A stretch of DNA of 64,000 nucleotides from Telmatactis stephensoni (Eukaryota > Cnidaria > Anthozoa > Actiniaria > Isophelliidae): contig JALIZF010001940.1 in NCBI GenBank assembly GCA_029948255.1, forward strand, positions 689,501-753,500, written 5' to 3'. Positions 45,998 through 64,000 of this stretch are shown piece by piece. Both the position numbers and the translations under genes were made by a program. Each line of letters starts with the position of its first letter. Position 1 is the first letter of the stretch. The notes beneath the pieces are model-generated. The model ran no database searches. It was not told where the DNA came from and was given only the letters and a program-made list of their open reading frames with translations.

Positions 45998-46271
45998 GGT
46001 GCAGTAACACAGCAACACAGCCAGCAACAAAATCGTGCAACATTTCATGCAATGTTGTATTGCAAGTTGCAGTGCAAATGTTACTCACATTACCATCCTG
46101 TGCACAACAAATTTTCTTTGTTGCAAAAAATAGAAAGTGCTACTTTGTGCAAGAAAAGAAAATTTGTTGCGTTGAGAAGTAATACAAGCAGCATCTGCTC
46201 TGCAACTTGCAATGCAACAATGTGTGAAATGTTTCACAATTGTGTTGTGACAGTCTCTATTTACTGCACCC
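45998..46271. mobile_element. MITE-like element, ends GGTGCAGTAA
   Basis: Left end GGTGCAGTAACACAGCAAC and right end inverse (GTTGTGACAG...TTACTGCACC). The interior repeats GCAAC/GTTGC phrases, including GCAAGTTGCAGTGCAA and its inverse. The 108-codon frame across it is not a gene. Confidence 0.72.
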
Positions 46272-46433
46272 CAATGTAGAGAATTTCATAATCATACATG
46301 TATGCCGCTGATGTTACTGGCATTCTATACCTTGTAGAAAACAATATGGAAGGGAAAACACAAAATAGAAAAAAAATTAGGATAAATACCATTTCATAAC
46401 AATATTCAAAGTGAAAAAATTGTGTGAAAGGGA

Positions 46434-56114
<9,681 letters not shown>

Positions 56115-56485
56115 TAAAGTACTGTCGCCCCAGAACGAAAGCTCCGTGAAGTAGAATTACTCTGAGACATCCTGATGCCTCGTAATTTCAATTTATCATG
56201 CCAAAAATTAAGAATTTTTAAAACAATTTTCTGTCATTTTCAAATTTCGAACGCTTTTTCTCCATCACCGTTGCTGCTAGTGCCAGTCTTTTACTCACAA
56301 CTAATCCCATGATCCTCTACGAGGCATGGCAGTCGGTTGGGCTTCCTGTGTTGAAAAGATTTTTTAACTCCTTACCTTATTTTTAGCGACAGCAGCATAG
56401 ACTAATTTCGCGAATTTTAGCGAGTTTCCTCAAAATCGCTGAATTAGTATTTTGGGTTATTTTTATCTTAATCCAGGGAATTCTT
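56115..56485. promoter_or_regulatory. PIBF1 5' region (5' untranslated region and promoter)
   Basis: The DNA just upstream of the PIBF1 ATG on the minus strand. I see no TATA box. The call rests only on position. Confidence 0.4.
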
Positions 56486-56609
56486 TTCTACATTACGTTA
56501 AATTTGAACGCATCAAGCCAATGTAAAGAGTATGTAGTTTTCTTGATTGAAAACAAGAACTTTAAGCCAAGAAAAATTAGAGAAGAGAAATAGAATCCAT
56601 TAAAAACAG

Positions 56610-57060
56610 AAAGAAAGAAAGAAAGAAAAAAAAAAAAAAAAGAAAATTTGTTGACGCCGGTAGGATTTGAACCCATTACCCAAAGAAATTAGTATGCTAA
56701 TTTTATGCAAAACCCAAAAAATCGGACCATGCATCCAGACAAATTGCTGAATCATCGCATGTTACGTATAGGATGGAGATTTCGGCCCCTTCCGCGCTAT
56801 CGGTAGAACGCAGCTAGCTTCGCAGTCAAAGAGGGAGGAAACAGTCGGATCCTAGGCCATAGATAACTGAACCTTACCACTAGACTAACTGGTCTACTGA
56901 GGGATTTGAAAGACAAAATAACTTAGTGTATCCTGTGAATTGGCTGTCTATTGTTGTGCAAATTACGCGATCCCGTGGCGCAGTTGGAAAACCTTTGAGC
57001 TGTGAAGCAAATGAGCAGATGTAAGAGCCGGGTTCGAAACCGGCTTGGGTCTTTTTTTCT
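56610..57060 (-). mobile_element. SINE-like repeat copy 2 and an adjoining tRNA-like head
   Basis: 56640-56965 (minus) matches 4410-4740. At 56960-57050 on the plus strand, GGCGCAGTTGG (A-box-like) and GGTTCGAAACC (B-box-like) are spaced as in a tRNA gene and are followed by T-rich sequence. The cloverleaf is poor, so I call a SINE head and not a tRNA gene. Poly-A at 56622-56641 closes the other side. Confidence 0.68.
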
Positions 57061-57145
57061 TTTTTCTTTTTCTTTTTCTTTTTTCTTCTTTTCTTTTTTC
57101 TTTTATCATTTTCTTTTATCATTTTCTTTTTCTTTTTCTCCCGTC
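57050..57145. repeat. Pyrimidine-rich tract (TTTTC)n
   Basis: CTTTTT/TTTCTT repeats; the Lys-rich minus frame across it is an artefact. Confidence 0.9.
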
Positions 57146-57390
57146 TCAAAATTAGTTGTTAATTAAAAAATATAGAGAAAAGACTGAAAATTTCAAAGAT
57201 TACGAAAGAATAAATAGAAATGGTGGAAAATACTTCAGTTGTTAAACTTATAGGAAATTGTTAAAACAAATAGCTGAAGGTCGGGGTTTTGATAAAACCA
57301 TAATTCACCAGCATTCACCAAAGGTTCATTTAGACAGAAATGCACATGAATGTAGTTTCTTAAGGAAAGTACTAGCAGCCTAAGGCCCGC

Positions 57391-57577
57391 CGCACATGGA
57401 GAGAAATTGCAAAGAGAAAACTACCATTCGAGGTGCTTTGCTCACCGCCATACAAAGACGAAAAGGGCAAAACAGGTGCGCAGACGGCGAGAAAAGTGCT
57501 TCGTTTGGTAGTTTTCTCTTTGTATTTTCTCATCGTGTGCGGCGAGCTTAAGCTAAGCGGCTATTTTCTTTGGTAAG
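57391..57577. mobile_element. 187 bp MITE, left copy flanking the PIBF1 exon duplicate
   Basis: It has inverted ends of about 35 bp: CGCACATGGAGAGAAATTGC with AAAGAGAAAACTACC, and the inverse GGTAGTTTTCTCTTTG with CATCGTGTGCGGCG. It is almost identical to 57932-58118, in direct orientation. Confidence 0.85.
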
Positions 57578-57931
57578 CCTTGTTCTAATTCCTTTGTAAT
57601 GTAATATGTACAGTACATGTAACTACATGTAGGTAAAGTATATCTCACAACTGCACCAATACCACAAATTACCAATTAAGTAAACTAATTTTCTCACCCT
57701 CTAACATTATCAAAATTGGACTTTTTGTAATCTCCCTGCTCCAGCTTTGCCTTCAGTTCCTCAACCTGTAGAGCCAGTCTCTGGGCTCTATACTCTAACT
57801 CTGACCTTGATAACTTTTCTTGTTCTGCTTCCTTCAACGGTAAGATAGTGTACAATCTTATTTAATATCTAAAATCTAATACAGTTGGCACCATGAAAAA
57901 TCCAGTGCCCATTTCTTGAAAGACCTGATAA
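57578..57931 (-). pseudogene. Duplicate of PIBF1 exon 3 and flanking introns, outside the gene
   Basis: 354 bp matching 53862-54211 with a few differences. The exon part (57831-57698, 134 nt) keeps its splice acceptor and donor. It reads KEAEQEKLSRSELEYRAQRL in one frame and lacks the extra base found in the parental exon. It lies about 1.5 kb upstream of the PIBF1 start, so it cannot be part of the standard transcript. Confidence 0.9.
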
Positions 57932-58118
57932 CGCACACGGAGAGAAATTGCGAAGAGAAAACTACCATTCGAGGTGCTTTGCTCACCGCCATACAAAGAC
58001 GAAAAGGGCAAAACAGGTGCGCAGACGGCGAGAAAAGTGCTTCGTTTGGTAGTTTTCTCTTTGTATTTTCTCATCGTGTGCGGCGAGCTTAAGCTAAGCG
58101 GCTATTTTCTTTGGTAAG
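57932..58118. mobile_element. 187 bp MITE, right copy flanking the PIBF1 exon duplicate
   Basis: Direct repeat of 57391-57577 with only one or two visible differences, starting CGCACACGGAGAG. Confidence 0.85.
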
Positions 58119-58619
58119 GAAGGGAGCCGTGGGTTCGTTCGAACCTTCGAACCACCCAAGCGACGGGCATGCGGCAATGAATATGAGTATAATGAGTATA
58201 AGTTTGATCAAGAGTCGCCAAAAAAAACCGCCCAAACTTCAATTTAGTTTGAGCAACTAATGACAAACTAGACATATTAATTACTGAGACATTAGTTTTT
58301 ATACAAGATTTTTATAATTCGTATATTCATACATTTTTTATGATATGAATCACTTTTATTGAACATTTTATTCTCCACTTGAATCTTAATATATTTGTAT
58401 TTAGTTAAACACAGCATCTTTGTAAATCGACTTTACCGTTGAAAGATTACTGTGTCTAATAACGTTAATACGTTTATCATTATTAAACTAGAATTTGGGA
58501 CGAACGAACGAATGAACAACGAACAAACGATCGAACAACCAACCAACTAAAAACAAAAACAAATTCGAACAAACGAACGATCGACCAACCAACCAACCAA
58601 CCAAAAACAAAACAAACAA

Positions 58620-58655
<36 letters not shown>

Positions 58656-61580
58656 AAACCCAAAAACCAACAACGAAAATAAATCAACAACAACAGTAAT
58701 AATAACAACACCTTTATCATACAACTTTTTCGTGCCCCAAAGATGGTAGGTCACTTATATATGACGGTTAACGTTTAACTGTCCTCGCGTGAACGATTAG
58801 AAAATAAATTGGGTTCTCGTAAACACTTTAATATGGCTTTCCTTTAATGAACTACTCTATATCATTTGCTTCATCAGGAAATAGACATGATCATTACTAT
58901 TGGAAAAGAAACATACACGAGAGCACTTAACTCGCTTTTTGATGAACACTTAACTAGCTTATCTGAACTACTAAATGTATCATCATTTCCTGGATAATTT
59001 GAGTGATTAGGAAGTCGACCACATTTAGTTATGCGTACACGGAATACACTAAAAGCACTTCACAGGCATTTATAAATACTTCACATATGCTTCAGTTCGA
59101 TCGATCTGAATGAGCACTTCATTGGCTTTTGATGAACACTTGACTGGCTTTTTTATAATAAGCCATCTATAAGTTAGTGCTTAAAAGTCCACTTTGTGTT
59201 GAAAATTGACCTCATCCAGTTATGTAGAAGCTTACGCACGAGATCATTCACTGGGTTTTTGTATCTACTGCAGAATGCAGTAGATACTATGTCATCGTGT
59301 TGAAAATGGATATACTTCATGCTTCACTCAAATTATGAGATCACGGTATATTGGTATTCACCAGAACATGTGTGAGTTTCGACACGAAGTTCTATGCTTG
59401 TTAACAATAGAAAGTGTTAACAATAGAAAAGTCGGAATATTTTCGGAAAATACACGGGAACACGGCCGACATGACGACTGTTGACAAGTTTGACAGGAAT
59501 TCAAGTCAAAAATCTTGGTAAGTGATGTTTTTAACAATGTTTTTATGTCCATTAATAAGGCTCAGCTTTAATAGAATGTGCCAGGTTTATTCTTATGGAG
59601 AATTTTTAAATCATTATTCAATTTTGAGGTCGTTTTTGAGCCGGTAAGTCAATACAATATTGAAGTGTTCATCTCGATCTCGTTTGAGCCTTTCGCAAAT
59701 GTTCTATCTTTTAGCAACGGTAAACAAGTTTACACCGATTGCATGTAAACTATCATCAAATAATTCACTTCATTATATAATATTTCAGCTCCTATTTAAA
59801 TAAAAAAATGTAATGGCCTACAGTATGTACGAAGACCTCAAACCGTGGATCTTGATTGCAAGGCCAAACAAACACTAGCAATTCCTTTAATAAAACCTAT
59901 GACACTGTCTATGAAAGCTCTCTCTATTGATGGTCGACGTAAAAACATTGTTAAGAATATCACTTACCAAGTTTTTCCGAACATTTAATTTTCGAAAGAC
60001 ATCAGTTGAGGCAATAACAAACTGCCCTGTCCAACTCCATAAAATTCTTCAACATTCTTCATGTTTTTCTTTTCAATGCATTTCAAATAAAATATTTCTA
60101 TAACACATCTGCAGTAGATACATGCACCTTTCAGGTGCCTTTTATTAACTAATGGCTTTTATTGAACACTTTACTGGCTTTGTTTGATGATCCACAATTG
60201 CGTAAACTTTCTAGAAGTACATATCTGATTATAAAGAAGTCACGTACGTGAGCATTCAACTGGCTTCCTTGAACACTTAACTAGTTTCTCAATTTCAAAA
60301 AGCCATTAGCTATCCACTACCGGTTATTGAGCATACAGCATTCGATTGGTTTCCTTTCATGTCAAAGCATGAATGATCGCACGAGACTGAACGAAATAAT
60401 AGACTGAGATAACTGAACAATATATAGCTATTCATAAAGGATTTTTGCAGTAAGTAACGAGGAAAATTAAGGTGGCCCGTACCTATTGATTTGTTTGTCA
60501 GACATAAATTTTAATCGCGTCTTTTTACATATATCAAAACCTTGTCCGATTTCTGAGAAATTTGCAGCCATTTGCCTACAAGCCTTGAAATTTGTACCGG
60601 TAATTATTTTTCTTGCGAATTAGATCAAGTAATTCGAGATATCAGACGATTTTTAAAAATGGCTTTTTGAGAAAAATTGGTCATAAATGCAAAATTCCAA
60701 GGTGAATTTTTTTCCTATTTCGTCAATCAAGTATAAAGGCATAGAGGACTACATACAACATGTATCGCGCCAATTTAATCCTTAGAAGTTGCGATACAAA
60801 ATTTGCACTGCCTGTTATGACGCAAAATTATGTAGTCAAAACTACCGCCAAAATCTCAACAAAATTTCAAAAACAGCGAGAACTATATCTGATGTTTAAA
60901 ATCAAGATCAAAGTCAAAAAGTGAGTTAAGTTTTGCATCTACCCATGCTCCCTTTCGGTCTAGTCGCGTGTGCTCTAGGATCTATCGTCCGACAACCTTT
61001 TGTGAAATAGGTGTATACACGACGAGCCTACACCGGCTTTTCGGGCGACTACCACAAAACGTCCTGGTAAGCCGAGATGTAAATTCGGCTGTTTGTTAAA
61101 ACTCTACAACATTTTTAATTACAAAGACAAATATCAGTATGCGTTTAAATGGTTTCCAAAAAGTATGGACTTCAATGCTTTTCTTGTAAATGAACACAAA
61201 GAGAATTAATAGAGTTCTCGAATGACAAATTTGAAAGGTTTGGATCGACTTCACAGCCTACAAAGTAAATAGAATCATGACAAGGAGAACAGATAGCGAG
61301 CAAAACGTGTTTTCACGGGACGTGTATGATATTAAACGATCGACAATTTGTGATATTTTACGACAGCTGAGTGACAATCGTGCAACGGTTATATCCGCAT
61401 TTTGCTTTGGATAAAGGTTTTTACTGATGCCTCATGCACTTTTGTTTCACGTTGTCGGGTTTAGTTTGCACAGATGTTTTGTACGTGCTCTCGTGAACGT
61501 GAAATGTCCGCTTCGTTCGTTATCGTGAAGTAGGAATTTCGTGCAGGCACGTGCAGGGAATAACTTTTGGAAATTTAAAG
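58119..61580. other. Intergenic, no recognised gene
   Basis: Contains (ACGA), (CCAA) and (CAA)n microsatellites at 58497-58690, and an inverted pair TTGGTAAGTGATGTTTTTAA at 59515-59545 against 59940-59972. CTGCAGTAGATAC phrases occur at 59263-59288 and 60110-60122. Repeats of a GAACACTTAACTGGCTT-like phrase occur between 58920 and 60300. At 60890-61020 is a one-armed relative of the 32134-32440 element. Confidence 0.5.
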
Positions 61581-61604
61581 TTCTTTAGTTGTGTGTTTTC
61601 TATC

Positions 61605-61905
61605 TGCTTTTCATTCATTCAATAAATCCATTATGCGCGAATTTGTTCATTTTTTCATTCGTTCGTTGCGTAAGTGCTATCGTTCATGTTGGTGTTTCGT
61701 TCGTTCGTTTCAATCGTTCATTTGTTCGTCCGTCCATCCATCCGTCCGTCCGTCTGTCCATTCATTCATCCATCCATCCATCCATCCATCCATCCATCCA
61801 TCCATTCATTCATGATCATTCATTCATTCATTCATTTCTTTACTCATTCATGATCATTCATTCATTCATCCATTCTTTTATTTACTCATTATTCATTTTT
61901 TCATT
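61605..61905. repeat. (ATTC)n / (CATC)n / (CGTC)n microsatellites
   Basis: Ten or so CATC units near 61767-61806 among ATTC and GTCC units. His/Ser/Phe-rich frames are artefacts. Confidence 0.94.
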
Positions 61906-61984
61906 CATCACGTCCTATAATACGCCCTCATTCGTTTGTTGGATCACGATCGTTCGTTTGTCTACATACGTCTCTGTTAGCCCG

Positions 61985-62200
61985 ATAAGCCAGCCATTGC
62001 TTACCTCGTTACGTAAACAACGTTCATATATACACGCACGGTTTATGTAAATCATCAATTCAGAAGACAATCATTGCTTACGTATAGCTTCGTTACGTGA
62101 CTACATTCATATGACAACGTCATTGTTTACCTCGTTACGTAAACAACATTTACATGACAACAACGCCTATACACGCACAGTTTACGTAAGATCTTTTATT
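61985..62200. repeat. Degenerate repeat with TTACCTCGTTACGTAAACAAC
   Basis: Three related units at about 61995, 62080 and 62130, each with CATTGCTTAC/GTTACGT and CGCACGGTTTA/CGCACAGTTTACG phrases. Family unknown. Confidence 0.65.
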
Positions 62201-62519
62201 TCCGTACTATGGAAGGCTAGACGTAAGGCATTCATTTGTCTGTGTTATCCAAGATAATCCGATAACGCATGGTCAAATTCGTATTTCGCAAACAATACCG
62301 CACGATGTGCGTATATACGGCCAGTCGTTTATCATATAAACCACGCACATAGATCCACGTACGTTTACGTTTTCCGGAAAATTTACGTATTTATCATGTA
62401 AGACAATTTGATAACACATTATTGCATTGCAAGATGGATAGTGCCATCGATTGGATAAATCCTTATCAAGTGAATGAAATGAGGGCATTTTCCAATAAAT
62501 ATCTGCATTGGATAAGGAT

Positions 62520-62680
62520 TTCTACCTCCTGATAAACGTTGTTAAAATTTTGTACAAGTCTTTCTTGTTGCCTGACTCTTTCTTGTTGCGTGACAAGGTG
62601 CTTTCTATCCGGGAAGGTAATTTCCTCTTGCGTTAAAACTCGTCCGCGGTAACGAACTCGGTCCAAAGTAAACGCACATC
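62520..62680 (-). other. Possible coding exon of unknown gene
   Basis: On the minus strand a clean frame of about 50 codons (DRVRYRGRVLTQEEITFPDR then a QQERVRQQERL stretch) ends at an AG/GT-like donor (GAG|GTAGAA, about 62530). An AG lies at the right place upstream (about 62681). Composition looks protein-like, but I recognise no family and cannot find neighbouring exons. Confidence 0.3.
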
Positions 62681-62689
62681 CTTGGATGT

Positions 62690-64000
62690 TCTTCGAAGGC
62701 TGGTTATCGTTAACCTGGGATTAAGTCTAAACGTTAACAAAACCTATGTATTCAACCCTGGGTCAGAGCTCTAACCTGTCTTCGAGCAAGTAGCTAGCCC
62801 ATCAATTACCGCACCTCAAAAAGATTTGGCAAAAATAAAAAACAACAAAAGAAACTCCTAGAAAATGTAAATATAGTTTCAAACCAATTAGTCCACAAAC
62901 AATACGAAAAGCAGAAAACGTTGTTGTAAAGTACACGGAGCAAATGTTCAGCTTGTATTACCACCAGCAAATTGTCTTTGCTGTACCGCGAAGTAGCCTA
63001 GAAGCCCTCTCTTTGCAAAAAGGGCGAGTATAGTCAAAAGATTAATTAATTGCTAGAAGAAATGAACGGTAATTCCACTGTGTCCTTATTTTCACCTGCA
63101 AACTAATAGTTTTCATTCGATTCAAAAAACAAGCAAACAAACAACAATCAAGCAAAGGGTCATTAGGAATTCCAATCAACAAACGATTTCGGCCACACAA
63201 AGGAATATATATTTATTGACAAATTTTGCCACTGCATTCTCAGCTATATAAAGATAAAAAACAGTCGACCAATTTGTATGCAGACATGGTGCCTATTACT
63301 TAATGAGGTCTAATTTTGATTTGTCTCTCACTTTAATCTAATAAAAGAACGATCGAAGCTTAAAAAAAGTCTTTTTGTCATAAAACAATAAATGATAAAC
63401 ATTAAGTAAACATCTTTTTCATGAACACAAAAATTAATCAAAAAAGATGACAAATTTTGTGTCATAACGCTTCCTCCTTGTTATCTCACAAGTCAACAAA
63501 AGGGAAGCAAATACGGTTTTGTATCGAAGAGTTTCTAATAATAAATCTATAGAATCCTGAAAAGCCATTGAACTTCAATGAGGGTTCGTGTCCTAAGCCA
63601 TTAAATTACACGAGATAATTGTCTCGTATCATCGGGGGAATCTAAATTTCATTTTGCTGAATTTCAGGGGGTCGATCCAGTTTAGATTGCTTTGATAAAT
63701 CGACCGACAACAGCGTGGAAAGTACCAAGTAAAAGAAGCTAGAGAATCTGAAAGACTTAAGGAAAAAAGAAAGGAGAAATAAGGCAAAGGGGAGAAAGGA
63801 GAGAAGAGGAGAGGAGAGAAGAGAAGAGACGAAGAGAAGAGCAGAGCAGAACAGAGCAGAGCAGAGCAGCGAAGATAGAGAAGAGAAGAGAAGAGAAGAT
63901 ACTCAAAACAATACATGCATCGAAAAAGAAGAGAGAAAATCTGAAAGACTAAGAAAAAGAAAGGAGAAATAAGGAGAAGGGGAGAGAGGAGAGGAGAGGA
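62690..64000. other. Intergenic to window end
   Basis: No gene seen. From about 63770 to 64000 the plus strand is purine-rich (GAGAA, AGAGC, AAGGAG) with a longer-period duplication: AAAGGAGAAATAAGGNNAAG occurs at about 63769 and 63958. Confidence 0.6.

Larger units (their letters stand above)
43416..46433. other. Intergenic between convergent MTPN and PIBF1
   Basis: Contains the MTPN 3' untranslated region with AATAAA signals and, somewhere near the right end, the unlocated last exon and 3' untranslated region of PIBF1. Also contains hairpin repeats at 43853-43990, 44310-44510 and 45998-46271, and a degenerate TTGGTTCACACTAG repeat at 44635-45005. An antisense tRNA-like phrase lies at about 45880-45945. 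A (CAT/ATT)-rich stretch lies at 45350-45480. Confidence 0.5.

Noticed and set aside
56955..57050. A tRNA gene
   Set aside because: A- and B-box-like phrases are present, but I could not fold paired acceptor and anticodon stems, and the context is a dispersed repeat.
58488..58754. Leucine-rich 88-codon membrane protein on the minus strand
   Set aside because: It is the translation of (CAA)n and (CCAA)n microsatellites.

Overview
This window is animal nuclear DNA, most likely from a cnidarian and probably an anthozoan such as a stony coral. It is AT-rich and intron-rich, with GT-AG introns of 0.1 to 12 kb. It is crowded with microsatellites, tRNA-derived SINE-like repeats and small hairpin-forming elements (MITE-like). 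Its genes fit an early-branching metazoan: a SEFIR-domain receptor resembling IL-17 receptors, a tandem family of single-exon class A GPCRs, a secreted EndoU ribonuclease, a myotrophin-type ankyrin protein and a PIBF1/CEP90 homologue. The species call is inference. The gene models were assembled by hand from splice signals, reading phase and family knowledge.

Layout. 1-9463: intergenic DNA with simple repeats, a SINE-like copy (4410-4740) and a decayed R2-like (restriction-like-endonuclease) non-LTR retrotransposon (5092-7833). 9464-32120, plus strand: an 11-exon SEFIR receptor of about 482 aa (signal peptide, short Cys-poor glycosylated ectodomain, one membrane span, SEFIR domain, acidic tail). 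Its roughly 11.9 kb ninth intron carries, on the opposite strand, one intact GPCR (19708-20649), two frame-disrupted paralogues (about 22893-23825 and 26659-27595) and two GPCR fragments, produced by segmental duplication. 34298-36677, plus strand: a five-exon secreted EndoU gene with its catalytic His/His/Lys set. 38275-43415, plus strand: a five-exon myotrophin gene of 128 aa. 46434-56114, minus strand: a 13-exon PIBF1/CEP90 gene (about 724 codons), convergent with myotrophin and disrupted by two single-base indels. 57391-58118: a copy of PIBF1 exon 3 lying outside the gene, sandwiched between two 187 bp direct repeats. 58119-64000: intergenic, with repeats and one weak exon candidate.

The genes do not form an operon or an obvious pathway. 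The receptor, the GPCRs and the secreted nuclease are cell-surface or extracellular proteins; myotrophin and PIBF1 are intracellular housekeeping proteins (cytoskeleton/capping protein and centriolar satellite/cilium). The strongest second-look items are the GPCR cluster nested in the SEFIR-receptor intron, the PIBF1 exon transduplication together with the indels in the parent gene, and several mobile elements whose empty insertion sites can be read in paralogous copies inside this same window.
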